A stretch of 64,000 nucleotides of DNA from Agelaius tricolor (GCA_023055355.1 JALJCS010000012.1:11568501-11632500); one strand, 5' to 3'. Shown: positions 1 through 14,993, counted from the stretch's first letter. Numbers and translations: made by a program. Notes: generated by a model from the letters alone, not told the origin.

Positions 1-3000
1 ATCTTGAAATGCCAAATTAATGTTTTATATGCCAGTTATAATTTGGCAACGTTTATGGCAAAACACAATAGATATTATCTGTTTGTACAAGGCAAGTGAT
101 TAATCCTATGGCTTCCAACATTTAATGTAAGATGGCTTGAGAGAGCCATGCCAATAACCTTCCAAAATAACATTTCTTATAAATTGTCTAACAGATGATA
201 AGTACAGGTTTTGAAAAGTGCAAGAGAGGAATCCAGATGGTGAGGTAGTGTAGGAAAGATCAGTCACTCATTCTGGTCAAACAGGAATATAGACACACAT
301 CCCCCACCCTCAAAAAAGAAAAAAGTCTGGTGCTTAATCTGCTTATAGGGCAGGCTGATAACTGGAATGATGAGGCTGGTAACAAAAGAAATGTAATGGG
401 AAAATGATCCGCTCAACATGTAATTAATACTAGCATCTGTCACCATTTAATGAATGCTACACTAATCAGAAGATTTTGTCATGTTAGTAAAATGTTCAGC
501 TACTTACCCACAAAAGACCAGCTTGGTACATTCACAGGGCTGCCGTGGTTCTGTGCAAAATTCCACACATGATCTGCTCGTGTAACAGCCAGGACTCTGT
601 CAAACATGCAACTGCAGAATTGTGTGTTTGGCCAGAGATCAGCAACTGGGCTCTCTCAAAGACATACACAGGCCATGTAGATGAACAAACAGTGTAAGTA
701 ACTGGGCAAACAGTTCTCATGAATGTTCTTGTTCTTTACCCCTCATTGCTCCTATTGTTTAGTGTTCGCCTCTCTGTCTTCAATCAGTTTCTGATTAAAT
801 CAATACATTCTGAGCACAGCACATTATTTTCGATACTGAGTACTATAATATTTGCTTAAAAGATCCTATAATTAGTTGTTTCAATTTTAAAAATAAAGAG
901 TTTTTTCTGGCTTTTTTAGTTGTAAGCAAAAATTCTGAACCTATAGCACTTAAATCTTAAAGAACCTTTTTTTAAAAAAAAATCTTTTTTCAATAAACAA
1001 CCCATTTCTCTAAATGATCTCTGTAAGTCCTCTACTACAAAAACCCAAACAAACAAAAAATCACCACCACACCACCACCAACATAACCCAACAAAAATTA
1101 AACCAAACACCCCAACAACTTATCGTTTTTAATAAAATTTCCGTTTTAGGAGACATTAATAAATGACCCTTGTAGTGGTGGGCTGGCTGATTTTCAGTTG
1201 TGCGAACCTTCATGATTTATTAAACTTGCAAGGATAGCTCTTCCATTTGGTATTATACAGTTAACTATTATATCTTGGGCTTGTTTTCAAGTCTTTATGA
1301 TGACATTTGATATGTAACCTATTTGATTGACAGCAGATGCCATTTGAAGTGCTTAAGCCAGATGGATGGGAGAGGGGGGAAATTAACAGATGTTCTAATA
1401 GTAATTGAGCTGAAATTAATTTCATGTTACACTAAACAATTTTTTGAAAGATATGTCTTATTTTAAATAAATATCTGTGGGAGATGAACCTTTTTCAAAA
1501 TTCTGCTATTTTATTTACATTTGAAACCTGAGGGATGCCATACCAGTTACTACCTAGCCAGATTCTATCCAAGTCTCTTCTTTGACTTTTCAAACAGAAA
1601 TTTGTGCTCTAAGCAAATGAAAAGACCATTGAAATTTCTCAAGAGGGTGTTTAAAAAATTATATTTTATTATGAGCTATTTGTATGGAGGACTTCAACTG
1701 CATAAAATAGGAAATTCTTGTTGTTGTAAAGTAGAAATATTTCAAGTATAGTTTGTTGAGACCAGGAGACAGCAGCCATTTTGTCCCAGCTCTGGAAATG
1801 CTCTGCTATGCTGAAAAGGTGTATTCCCAAAAGAATCAAACATTTTCATGGTAATGCTATCACACAGTATTAATCAGTTATTATCAGGAGAATGTTCGTT
1901 AAGCCTAAAATACATAGGGAAAATCACCTTTGCTTTTTTTGCTGTCTCTAATTCAGACATCAAAGTAAACAGTAGAGCTGCTCAGAGAAAATGGAGACAG
2001 TTTCTCTAGGGAAATAATGCTGAACTGCAAAAACATGAATATTGTTGTTAGATGTTCCAGTCCAAAGCTAAAATAAGTCAGTTTAGCAGTGTTGTGACAT
2101 GTTATGGTTTGGATGCCCAATGGTACCTCTCACTTCTGTGGTGTGCCACCTCTGGGTGCATGCAGTTGCTAGATCTTATCCATAAGGTTTGGGGAAGATT
2201 TGGGAATTCTTTGGTCATGCTGCAATATTGAAAATGTAATACAGCACAAGAACTGACATAGGAAGATTTGGGCTTTTAACAACTGAAATGCAATTGGTGA
2301 TGTGCTGCACTGGCAATGCTGGAATTTCAGGGCTTTCATTATTAGCAGAGCAAGATTTCTCTACAGAAGGCATTACATACAGCAATGTAAGTGGTGAGGT
2401 TTTGCCTTCCCAGAAGGCTCAATTCTCTTTTTGGAGGGTGATTGTTTTGGGGTTTTTTCCCCACAAACATTACTAAATGCTTAACCCTGTGAAACATTCA
2501 TTTATTGATTTGAAATTAGATATATAACTTATATGGAGTGATTATTACTTGTGAAGTTGAGTTCTTAGTGAGCCTATGATAATGCAGTGCTGTCGTGTGG
2601 GCTTATAAAATCCTTTTTCAGTAGTGGTTGAGCTGTTATTTGAAGATGCATTGTAATATTCTCATATCAGTTTTAATTAAGGTATGTTAAAGATGATAAA
2701 GTAATCATAGTTAATTTGCCATTAATCTGGTTTTACTATATCACTGGTAGCCTAGAGATGTATTTTCTACTTTTGTCTTAGCTGGGTTTTGTCTACTTAT
2801 AACTAGCCTTTAATATACAGACAGCAGGATCTCACAGAATTGCAATGTTTAAGCTCCCATTTTAACTGTTATGCATGGTTTTAATATTTGTGCTTTTCTT
2901 TAAAAGTATCATACTTGATCTAGTCCTGCCTGACAAGGATGATTTTCAGGTCATGAAGTGAATAGTTTCTCAAGGTAAGCAATCACAACTACTTTCTGCT

Positions 3001-6000
3001 TAATAATGTAAACGTTTCTTGCTGTAACCAAGTCATGTGCACATGTTCCTTATTGACAGTGCTTGTTCTTTAGAAACAAAGAAAGATTTAGTTATATTTT
3101 TATACTTAGGTAGTAAATCCTTATCAATCTTGTTCTCTGTCTTGGGATACCTCAAGAGTAATTCTACTTTCATGTTACCAAAGGTAAGTTTGTGTTCTTG
3201 CCTGTTTTGTTTTCCTTTTTCCTGCTTCAAGTTAGAAAAATAATTATTTCTTTTTTCTGTCACTTTATTAACCAAGAACTGTTTACATTATTTAATTTTC
3301 CATATACACAGTAGCATTCATGATGAAGAACTGTCAGATATGTTTACTTGACTAGGCATACCATATATTTATACTTTTTTCATTTATCAAAAGTAATTAA
3401 ATGCACTCAGCAAAGTGTTCGAGGGAAAGAAGAAGGCAAGAAGTGTAGAAGGCAAAGCTAGAAAAGGTTCCGAATTTTTATCTCAATGTGAGTTAGGCTA
3501 TGAAAGGTCTTATCCAAAGATGCACCAGTGTAACCTAGAAATAATTTTTAAACAAAGTTGGTGGTCTGAACTGCTCTATGGATTTTTATTCTACAGATTT
3601 GCTTGATTTTGATTTGGTATACACTAAATCAGTTTGTGTTAAACTGAAATAAGCCTAGATAAAACCAAAGAAAAAGTGCCTGCAACTTTTGGATGGAGTT
3701 CACGAAATTAGATTAAAATTGGGTACAACCAGTGTACATGTCATTTGTTGGCTGAAGCCTGAATTACACAAATTATCTGGAGAAGGGTGGGAACTGGAAG
3801 AATGAACACTAGTGCACAGTAAAATGATAGAAATCATTTGTTGCAAAACTCAAAATAATACTGTAGACACAGAAACCTGGGAGAGTGTCTGAAGCCAGAG
3901 TTCTAAATAACATAAGAGGATGACAGTGAACAATGGAGTGAAAGGAATGACAGCAGATGGGGATTGCAAGCAAGAGAAGCTGTGTAGCTGGAAAGCATCA
4001 AAAAAGCAAGCAGATACTTGGGACAGAAAATGCAATCTATGTTTTAATACATGTGCATATCAAATTATCATGGCAAATGATAATGAGAGATTTCAGTTTT
4101 TGCTAAGTTGGTGCTACAGCTGAGATGTACAGTTGTTTCCTCCTGTGCAGTTTATAATGAGACTGAAACCTAGAGGTAATCAGTGTTAAGTTTCATATAA
4201 AAAGAGTAGTTAAAATTGGACTGAAAAAAATCCTAGTATTTGAAGAAACAGGAAACAAAATCAACCAACAGGTAGCACATGCTGCCTGTAGTACTGGGCT
4301 GAAAACTGATGGAGAGAAAGGGCACACTTGTTAACACAGCTTTTTCTAAAAACTGGAGTCATGCGTAGGAGCCAAGTATATGAAAATGCCTGCACCATGT
4401 GATAGATTCTTTAGTGTTCCTGTCTTCTGATTTGAGGTGGAATTAAAGCTGTAAATAGACAGCAAGGGAACTTTGAAAAACACACTGATAGTGTTAGTTT
4501 GTTCTTTAAAAATGTGGTGAGATTTTAGGGGCCAGTGCAATAGATGTTCCTCAAAATTTAGAGTAGGAGATGTCAGTGAGCTGAAAGTGAGCTGCCCACG
4601 TACGAATATAGGAAAACAGTTTTCAGCAGATATTAAACGGGTGGCAGATATATGCAAATCAGGAAGATAAGAAGTATCCAAGAAGGGAGCAGTGGGATGA
4701 TTTAACTAAGACTTCATCTGTAATAAAAAGGATTGCCAGTTATATGTACAGACCCTGCTAAAAGAGGTGCAGATTCCCTAAAAATTACTTTGCACTGTAA
4801 CACTGCTGTACTTCAGGACATTTTAGAGAGATAGCAAAAGTCTGACTGCTCTGTTCTGTTGTTTGGACTTTTTTACTCTAATAAAGAGGAAACAAATTCA
4901 AATACACACACAAAAAAAAACATTTAAAAAAAATCAAAGCATTCACTAGACCTGAAATTGTGAGAGGGAGACATTGAAACTCAATTAAGGAGGACAAAAC
5001 TTAAAGAAATGGTTTTAAATTAAACCTGTCAGTGTATTATCCATCTAGAAAGGAGTGTTATGTCTTGCACTTAGCTTACATGCTTTGTTCTGTTAAGTAG
5101 TAGAACAATCTCTTTGTGGCGGTCTGATCTAGGTCTGCCTGTTTAATCACATTAATAAATAGCAAGTATCATGCTCATAAGTGAAGACTCTGATCCTCTA
5201 GAGTAATATTTTATTCCCTCTGATAGTTTTGCTTTCCCTTCAGCACATCCCCTCCCTTCTGCATTGTCTCTCACTCTTGTATTGTTTCTCTGATCTGTGT
5301 GCATATTCTAGACAAAGGTAGACCTTATCTTCCAAAGCACCTTTGCTGTAAGCAGCTGTGATAAACAGCTTTACCTACTTTTTTTTTTCCTTACTTTCTT
5401 CACTTTTTATTTATTCTCTCTCCCACCCACAAGCTCTGGGAAAACCAAGGAAGAAAGATACTAAAATAGGAATTAACCTGGTATGAAACTGAAAGAAAGT
5501 GAAGAGACCATGGCAAGACAACAAATTTTGTGCTCAAATATAAGTACTGCATTCCCCAAAGGAAAAGGCAATTATTATTTCCAAGCTTTTTATTATATCT
5601 TCCTCCTGAATTTTACTAAAACGTTTTTCAGATGCTCTAAGTGGGAGCCTTCGGTAGTCATGCACACACACACGCAAAGCTAATCCCTTGGTTTAAGTGG
5701 GTTGATGTTTCCAAGCGTGAGAAGTGAGGGAAAAATTATCAACTTCTTAGTTGCTATATGTGAAATTTTAGAATTGAGACATTTCTCTTCATGCACTTGA
5801 AATATTTGTTAAAAGCACCACACAAAAGAGTTTGCCTTGACACCAGGAAGTTACCTTTTTTCTGTGTGTCATTATCTTTATCTCTGAACTCTGCTACAGT
5901 CACTGGTATATTTTTGTTTGCTAACTAAAGCAAACTAAAGCTTATTTTAGCTTTCCTTGCTATTAAAACTTCTTTTTCTCCAAAACCAAAGCAGACATAA

Positions 6001-9000
6001 GGGAAGGGAAATATGTGGGTTTCCATGATGACTAATGTGGTCCTGAGAAGAATCTGTACAAACTTTCAGGTACACACTGTTGTCCAGAATTTCTACTCAA
6101 TGATGTGTATGGTTATTTCTTGAAGAACAATTCCTTTAGCACAGCTGGGTATTAGCTTTTACACTTTAGACTCTTTGGCATAGATGAAGTGGACATCTCT
6201 GAGAAAGACTGAAACACAAACCATGTCTAGTAAATGCCAAATAAACCTACTTTTATTTCTCAGGAGTGCACATCAGAAGGAAGCTTTTATCTTGCAGAGA
6301 TGTAATCCTATCAGTACAGACAAAATAGTAATTGGTATAATTTCCTATATTATAGCAAATGCAGATGTTGAGGTTTTGTATCAGTTGTGAAATGAAGCAG
6401 GAACCTTGTAAGCCTTAAATTTGGTAGGGCTTAATAAATTTCCAAAAGAACTAAAAGCATCTGATTTCACAGACATAACCGGCAGCAAGTAGTAACTGTT
6501 TCATTTCGTATTGTTCATCCCCAAATTGTGGAATGGCACCAGTGTATGGCACCAGAGTCTTCAGTTTGGTGGACTCTTGCACTATTGCACCCAGATATGT
6601 CATTTTTTGTGTTTACTCCTAAAAAGCTGTCCTTCAAAGACTTCTGAGAACCCCAAATAAATTAGGACTTCATTAACTGCAACTTCTTGATACTCCATTT
6701 TACTTTCTTTTTCAGGTCAAACCCTGCCAGCAATTTTGGGCAACATACCAGCACCAGTCCTGAAACCAGTATAGTCCCTTCTTCCAGACTGCAGTTGCTA
6801 CTGTTCACATTCTTGCATATTAACCAAATCAGAATTCTCAAAATAATCTGCTTTGGCCAGTCATATATTTTCATTACCAACTGCCTAAGTGGTCTTTGAG
6901 GCAGGAAGGAAAAAAGGAGACTTAACAGATTCTTCAGTTGCACAAGATCTGCATTCTTGCTTTTAAGTTAATCACAATATGCCATTGTAGGCTCTCATGA
7001 AACAATTGCCCATGTGTGTTATTGTTTTGCAGCAGCTTATCCCACAGGGATCAAAATAGCATTGCCTTGAGCTGGGTCAGTGTCCATGCCTAAGGATAGC
7101 CTCACTCCTCCCTTCTAAAGCTATGAAACATTTTATTTTAGTTCTTTTGCAAATACCTGTCCATTGTCAGTGCTAGCTCTTTCACAGTTTAGACACAAGA
7201 CATGTTTGCCTCTTCTTGGTGAAAATTTAGTAAAATTTTAAGGTACCTGTTTTGCGTTTTTTAAAGTGACCTAGAAGCCTCAGCTCCATTCACTTGCAGA
7301 ATAAGCACAGCTTTGTCTAAACCTTACGATTTCTGTTGTCCAACTCAAAATTTCCTTTATTTCTTATGCAGTCAAAGCTGAAGTGTGAATGTAAATGCAA
7401 CTGTGTGAAAAACTTCACTATAAAGTAAAAAAAACCCCTCTACTATGGTATCAGCTTCTCAATTAGATGCAACTATGTTAGAGTAGACGTAGAAAAAACT
7501 ATGGTGAGAGGGTGCCTTTTCATAAGTAAAAATTTTAGAACTGTGTAATTTATAGTTATCTCCTTTAAGATATTTCAGTAATGTTAATATTTATTCCACT
7601 TTTATTTTGTAAAGATTTAAGTGAGGGTGAAATGGGCAATTTTTTAACCAAAACACATGGAAGTTAATTGTTTTATAACCAATAGATTAATTTGCAATTG
7701 TAGTAAAAATGCAACAACACTGTGCAAGAGAAAAAAAGATAAAATTATAAAATCAGTGACAGAAGCATTTGAGTACTCTAATTCTGAAATCAAAATTTTC
7801 TGGTCTTCTTTAATCTACAAAACCCAACCAAAGCACAGGTTGTTGGGTTTTTTTTTTAATATGATGGGGAAGTAATATAATGTGTGATAAAATAGTCTGG
7901 GTAAAGAGATTTAGTAGAGATAAAGTCTCTAAGACTAAGTGAGAATGTGACATTTTCTCTCTAGAAGACACAATGGCTCCTTCACTGTACAGTGGAATGA
8001 GATCTTGAACTGTAGTAACAAATCCAAGGCTAAAAACAAAGACTGGGGATTTAGGCCATTCACCTGGGACAGAGGAAAATGTTTGTAGATCTCCTGAATC
8101 TCAACAGTGTTATTTTCTGTATTCTGTAGTCACCTTCCTTCTCCAACGAATGTTTAACTATTTAAAGGAGAATAATTTAAGGGAAAAATTAACCTCCATA
8201 TAGCCTGTAATCTGAGAAACTCTATTTTGAGTTACTAGTTTTAAGCAAAGCAAAAAGCTGAATCTGAAGAAGTTTGAAATCCTAATAAAGTGCACTGGGG
8301 AAGGAGAAAGTTTCTCATATTTGCCTTTGTACAGGGTTTCACAATTCACACTGTCTGTCTCAGCTCCCCCAGAGGTTTCTCAGTGTACAGTATGAGTCTG
8401 ACGTGGGAGACTTGCCTACTTCTATAGCTTCTAAATGAGAGTAAAGGAAGAGTGAGACCCACATCCTGAGGAAGGTGGCTCACCATGTGACAAATTTCAA
8501 ATATTATTTTCTCATACAATGTAAAGAGTTCTATGCTTCTGGTAATCTACAGTTCAGATTCATTTTGACAATAGATACTTCCTAAATAGTTTATTTTTTG
8601 CTAATTTTCACTTAAGTATTTGTTTTATTGGTTAAAAAATTGCAATTACTTTTTACCTGAAGCTTTGTTTGGTTCCTGCTGTTTAGATTCGGGTTTGCTC
8701 ATCCTTTCCTCTTCTCTCTTTTTTAATGACAAAAATGCCTATGGAATAAGCAGTGTGGTAGTGAATTCCTTTACCACTTGCACCTCCAAATAACATTGAG
8801 AATGGAATGTGTCCATGGTAACCAGGATGCACTCATAACACTTTCCATTCTTCATCTTTTAATCTATGCAAATAGTAGAGTATTATAAAATCTATGCAAT
8901 ATTTTTATTTGAAATAACCACATGCTAACAAATTACCAAGGTAACTGCAATATGCCCTGGGTATTTGTACATAAAGCAGTTTTTTAATGGAGTGGTGCTA

Positions 9001-12000
9001 TTGACAGTTTGTTCCACTGTAAATCGAAGAATAATGTTTCAAAAAATCACAGTGGTGTTCAATAAAATTACTTGAATATTTTACTTTTCCTGTGCCTCCA
9101 CATGTTGGCCTGATCTTTCCATTTGGCAGAGTTCCATGGCAGTGTGATTCCTGGTACAGCATTTAAGAGGAGGCAATGTTATGGAAGTATGTATTTCTTT
9201 AGTTTTTTTGAAATTCCTATTAAAATGCCTTCCAATTTATAAAACAATAATTTGGAATTGTACAACAATATTGCACAAGAAAGTACAAGAAAGTACATTT
9301 GTATACCCATATTAAAACATCTGCTGTAATAGAGAAGGATATTTCATTTGCAGAGTATTGGCTTATATTCCATTTTAAAGTTTGTTAGATTCTGAAGAGA
9401 TAAAAACCTTTTTCAAGAGTCTAAACACACATATGCTCACTCTAGTGTTTAGAATAAGTATGTACTTGGGCACTCACATATATTTAAGCTTACATTATAG
9501 ATAAATTCACTCATATACACAAAATAACAAAAAAATTATATAGAATACTTACTGTGAAAAGTTTGTCTTGCTTACAGCAGTGCAGATTTTGAGTATTTTC
9601 TATCTGTATGCACTTTGTTTTGTTGTACTATATATCCCAGACTGAAAAGTGTTGATTAATGTATTTTATTACAGATCCCAACACATTGTAATCTCTGGTG
9701 CAACAGAGCTCTGCTTTTTAAAGAATCAGACTTATAAAATTGTGTATAGTTAATTTTCTGTATAGACTTGTAGATTTAATCTGTAGAACGCTGTTAGGTA
9801 TGCAAGTTCAAAAGTTTAAAAGCAACAGTTATTAATCAGTTTTGGTAAGTGGTTGTGGGGACAGGTAGCTATTTTGTTTTTCAGTTACACTTGGCATTTT
9901 CATGCTGAGAAATTGGTTGGTTTGTTTGTTTTTTTAAAGAAATGTCACTTCCAACAGTAACAGGAAAAGGCCAGGAGAAAGCCTATTAACCATGTTTCTT
10001 TTCTCCTTCAACAATGGGGTTTTTCTGCTATATACTGTATTCATGTGGACCATGTTGAAGGATGTGCAAGATGAGGAACATGTTAGAGATGTCTTTTCTT
10101 TCTCTACTGGTGTATCAGTTTTGTTTTGACCCCGTTCTCACCTCATGTTTTCCACAAATAAGAATGGAAGAAGCTGCTTCTCCCTACACTGCTGGAGATG
10201 AAAAGAGCTTTAGGAAGTACAGTAGGGCATTCACTGTCCTATTATCCCTTTGCTGGGCTGCAAACATTCAAGTTCTAAAGCCTTCCCAGGTAGCAACATC
10301 ATCTGTGAAACAGAATGACAAGGGCTTTATAATCCCTTTTGCATTGAATCCTCATTACCACTGGTGTATGAAATTATGTTATTTTAACATGGTAGTCTAT
10401 ATAGTGCATGTGCCTTGCAGAAATGTTAATTCCACTGTATCAAAGGTTTCAATGGGATATTTATTTTTCATATATTAAATTCTAGAATGCATTTTGGATG
10501 AATATGGGCTTTTTTGCCTTCAAAGATGCAACTGTTTCACTGCAAAGGACTAGAGACTGTTTATTGTAAAATAAAATGAATTTATGTAACTGAGTAGGAC
10601 TTTTTCCTTTTATTCACACAAAAGGTTGTTTTACAGAGTACTGTGGCTATCTCTGAGTGTTAATCAAAGCTGTTTTATATGTATGCAATCAGATATGTGA
10701 TTTAGCCATTATGATTACCCCATATAGTGATATATTAGCCACAATAACCATCAAAATGATACATTTTACCTGGTTATATTTGACATTCAGATAAAAATGT
10801 TAAGCATTTATTCTAACATTTACTGCTGTATATGAGATATCAACAGGATAAAAGAAAAACTGGAAAAATATGGACATGATTGGTATAGGCCTGCCTTAGC
10901 AGATAGTCTGGAATCTGAGTTTTAATTTGAAAATTAAACTGAATACAACTCATTGGGAGTTACAAATACTTAATGCTCAACTTTAAAATCTCAGTTTTAG
11001 CAGTGAAATACCAGAGAGATCTAAAGTTAAATTTGATGTTAAGAGATGTATACCACTGTTGTCAGAGCTAAGATTTGTAAAAGTAACTCCATTTTTTTCA
11101 GTCAGTTTATGGAAGTATTGACAGGTAATGCAACGCTTGCTTTTAATTTTCCTTTGGCATGTCAGTAGAAAAAATAAAGATCTATGGAGTATGTTTTTTT
11201 ATACATACATGTATGTGAATGTGTTTATAAATATTCACCTCACTAATATTCTCATTTATCAGTTTTATCACTCATGTCAGGAACCCACCTATAGATATGG
11301 CAGTGTAAAGTCCTGACTTTTCTCAATTAAATGGAAGGGAATAATATTAGTAACACTGGATTAGATGGGGTTTTTTAACCTTGTCTATAACAGCAAGTGA
11401 ATTTTACTTGTGGCTTGGAGCGTGCTCTTTATGAGGAACTTGTGTGAATGATGATGACTTTCCTCTTGTGTAGGCCCAGCTGTGACAGCAACAAAAAGAA
11501 AGTCAGTGTTAAAAGGTGACACACTGTTCAAGCACATATGTAATGTTTTAAGAGAACTCTGGGAAACTTACTGGTAGTTAGGACCACTTATACTCCATCA
11601 TTTCATAGCTATCTAGTTTACTATTCACGTTCATTTTTTTTGTCTTGGTTGCATGCTTTGTAATGCAGATTTTCTTTTCTTTTTCTGTCTCTGAAAATGT
11701 GAGTTGAACATTACTTCTGGAAAGCTTTTGCCAGAATTTTCAGAATTCTTAAGTGCTGAGCTTTGAACTGTCCTATTAGTTTTGATTTTTACAAAATGTT
11801 AAAATCCCAGTTTAACTTCTAAGCTGCCACTTTTGAATGCCTGAGCAATTGGATGGGTATTTCTACTTAACCACATAACTTGACACCAGATACATTGGGA
11901 TTCTATGAATAAATGAGAAACAAAACCAGAATCTTTATGGTCTTGCCTGTGGAGATATCGTCTGTGTAAAGTATGTGTTTATTTCTATGAACAATTTGCA

Positions 12001-12231
12001 TACAGGTGTTGTTAAAACATTTTACACTTGTTGCAGGTGCATTATGGGATGTTTATTGTCCCTTGAAGCTGCTGGTAATGTAACTGTGGTCTGATCTTTT
12101 AGGAAAACTTTCTTTTGGGACTGTAGTAATATTTACATAGCCCCAACCCTGAATCTGGTATAATATTTATCTCATGGTGCTTGATATTAATTTCATCTGC
12201 TTTTTTCCTTTTTTTTCTTTCACAGTTGTAG
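1..12231. other. AT-rich non-coding DNA, probably FBXO36 intron 1 or its flank
   Basis: I see no intact gene, RNA gene or clear transposon here. The stretch is AT-rich with short A/T runs, a small CCA-rich tract near 1061-1085 and short CA runs near 4905 and 5665. The longest open frame (plus strand, about 10062-10478) has no recognisable domain, no supporting splice signals and a composition like its surroundings. Because FBXO36 exon 2 follows at 12232 in the plus orientation, most of this segment is likely the first intron of that decayed gene. A search by eye for exon 1, which should carry a proline-rich N-terminus, found nothing. Confidence 0.6.
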
Positions 12232-12336
12232 GTAATTTTCAGGTGGTAGAAAATTTCCCTTAGGAATTAACTTCATCATTTATGACCTAGAGAAATTAAA
12301 GCATCCCAGGAGGATAATAATAATTACAAATGTTGG
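12232..12336 (+). pseudogene. FBXO36: FBXO36 exon 2, disrupted by three in-frame stops
   Basis: FBXO36 encodes an F-box protein, a presumed substrate adaptor of SCF ubiquitin ligases. A long pyrimidine tract followed by TTGTAG forms the acceptor. The next 35 codons read VIFRW*KISLRN*LHHL*PR and continue EIKASQED. The human exon, as I remember it, reads VIFRWWKISLRSEYRSTKPG and continues EAKETHED. Stops lie at 12247-12249 (TAG where human has Trp), 12268-12270 (TAA where human has Glu) and 12283-12285 (TGA where human has Lys). The exon is one codon shorter than the human one, and the 3' end (TGTTGG before gtggca) is a weakened donor. The register is otherwise kept through the exon, so homology is secure. 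Three stops rule out a normal product from this copy. Confidence 0.85.
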
Positions 12337-13324
12337 GTGGCAATATTGATCTGCAATAAATTTCATGAAAGATGGGATTGCTTTGGCTAACATACTTCTT
12401 TCTATGAATTAATTAATATAAATTAATGTATGAATAATGAAAAAAACAAAAAGATGTGACAATAAACCTAAATATATGATAATGCCCAGAAACATTGATA
12501 GTTTCATTGTAAGACAATGACAGAGATTTTAGCAACAAATATAGGCCAGAAAGCAATGTTCTTATGGCTGATAGCACATAACGCTCTGTGCCAGCACATT
12601 TGTTTCTATGGCCATGTTGTGAGCCACCCAGATTTGAATTCCCAATCTAATTTGACACAATCAACTGCTAATGCAACAGGTGACTGGGACCATACAAGTG
12701 CAAAATTACTCCAGGAGCAGACAGCCAGGAAAAGAAAGGCAGTGGGGACACCACTAAGTTAACCTCAGAGACAGACTGGCCACTGAGAACATCTGAAATA
12801 GTGATGCATTTTCCCAAATTTCCATGGAACTATGTCTCCCAGGTAGTTATTGCTCTGCATCTTATAATTTTGGTTCCCAGTAATGGATTAACTTAGGGAG
12901 TGGTCATGTTACAAGATGCAGTTGATCATGGTTCACAGAGAAAGCAGTTTTCTGAAAATACTAATCCAGAGACATCTTTATTCAGTAACTGCTGGGGAGG
13001 GGTGAGGTGAGCTATGCCTAGTCTGGAAATGGAGAATTTCATAACTGCACCTGCAGTCTCTTTTGTAGCCCAAGACCTAATAGCACAAACCACCTCAGAT
13101 TGGTGAGATCTTGACTTTTTTAAAAATAAACTGCTTTTGTATTCTGAGTCTGTACAGACATTAAAAAAATACTTACAATGTGACTTCATAATTATCCCAT
13201 TTTTATGATGACCTTGAAAAGTGTCATTTTGAAATAAAGTTTTGTTTTTCTCATCAACAGCTTTGGTTGACATAATCTTATTGAATCACTATCTTAGGTA
13301 ATCATCATCTTATTTGAGTAAGTT

Positions 13325-13481
13325 CTCCAGGAGGTGCTGGAGTCACTTTCTCTGGAAGTGTTCAAGATGTGTCTGGATGTGACACTTGAAGAATGATTTA
13401 GGGATGATTATGGTGGTGCTGGGTGATGGTTGGATTGGGTGATCTTGAAGGTCTAATCCAGCCTTGGTGATTCTGTGATTA
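13325..13481 (+). mobile_element. CR1 LINE 3' end fragment
   Basis: The segment runs from GGAGGTGCTGGAGTCAC through TTCAAGATGTGTCTGGATGT and GGTTGGATTGGGTGATCTTG to GATTCTGTGATT. This is the familiar avian CR1 3' end in sense orientation, with the ATTCTGTG terminus at the right. Only the terminal 160 bases or so are present, which is the usual 5' truncation of CR1. Some divergence from the remembered consensus suggests an old copy. Confidence 0.8.
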
Positions 13482-14905
13482 TTTACACAGAGGTGGAGGA
13501 GATCTGCTTTCCCAAAAAGTATATGAACCTTGGGAAAGAGGTATGGGGGTAGGGGAGGGTACAACCATTTATCTCCTTTCAAGAATAAATTGGAGTGTAT
13601 CCTCACTCAGAGCCTCAGATTAGACCAACACATTCTCCATGCTTTGCTTATTAAAATCTTACACATCCTACTGCACAATTGAGAGATTTTTAGCCCTGCT
13701 GAGTTCATATGGCCTGAATTTCTACGTTTAGGTTTGTGTTTGTTACATTTGTGTTTCTGATTCGCTGTTATAACTTTTGCAACTGGTCAGTTTCAAGTGA
13801 AGTTGATAGAAATAATAACACCACCTTAAGCTGTTGTGTAGGGCTGTGAGCCCTGTTAGTGTTTCATGGATGGAAAGGCTTCACATTCTGAGCTCAAGGG
13901 ACTGGATATATGTACACAAGGCATGGAAAAAGTTTCAATCAGCACTCACAGTCCATGAAAAAACCAATCTTTAATTCCAGTTATTACTGCTTGTTTTGAC
14001 TAGGAGGGGAATGAATATGGCCTGAACCAACAGAAAATGGACTGCCTGTTGAACTTGGCTCAGGCTCAGTCTTTAAATATGCTGGAGTTTTGCAGATGTT
14101 CCTAATTGCTCCATTAGTTGAAGCAAAAAGTTGTACTGCATTTTAATTCATGGCAAAATTGTTCATCATTTTTTATAAATTTGAGCTTTCAAAGAAGTAG
14201 TCTTCTATACTCTTTTTGTTGACCTCTTTTTTTTATTTACCTTATAAAAGTAGATTTGAGATGTGAATATATGCTGGTGAGAAGGCTTCTAGCTTTTTGG
14301 TTTTTACTCGTTGCTTGTAGTGTAAGGTTTTTCTGCAGCATTTGATATTAATATGATGTCACAATGAAACATCTGTTTTATGTTACACGGGTGCAATGAT
14401 TTAGGTAATTAAATTATTGTTAGCAAGCAGTTTTCTGCTGTTATTCTGTGGTTTTAGTAGGTTACAAATAATTCAGTAGGTTATAAATAAGATCTGCCTG
14501 CTTTTTCTTGAAAAGTCTTACTGGTGGTTCCGAGGTTTCCTTCCCTATAGGAAGTATTGAAAGCCACATTTGCCATTCTTTTCTAAGATGTAGTCATTTC
14601 TTTCTCCTTCTGGAAGTATTGCTAAAATTGAAGGGTTCCCTCTACTTTTTATTAAAATTGTAATATAAAATAAGGGTGCTTTCTTTTTAGAAAAATGCAA
14701 ACACAAATAGAAGTATTACAAGTATAAATTACTACGTTTGTGAATTGTATTGTCATACTGATATTATTTCTGTCCATAGTTCTTGCTGTTCCACACAATC
14801 AGATGTTTTTACACCTCCTCACCTCCTGTTAAGAGCTTTGCTGCTTCTAAGTATTCACACATAGAATTTTTCTATTATTTTTCTATTAATTCTCCATAAA
14901 TATAT

Positions 14906-14951
14906 TATATATATATATATATATATATACATACACACTGGAAGAAGAGAT

Positions 14952-14993
<42 letters not shown>
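14906..14993. repeat. Compound microsatellite (AT)n then (AGAT)n
   Basis: A run of about twelve AT units (14906-14929) is followed, after a 23-base spacer, by about ten perfect AGAT units (14953-14993). The perfect tetranucleotide tract is long enough to be length-polymorphic. Confidence 0.95.

Noticed and set aside
10062..10478. Plus-strand open frame of 138 codons
   Set aside because: No recognised family, no Kozak or splice support, and a composition like the surrounding intron-like DNA.
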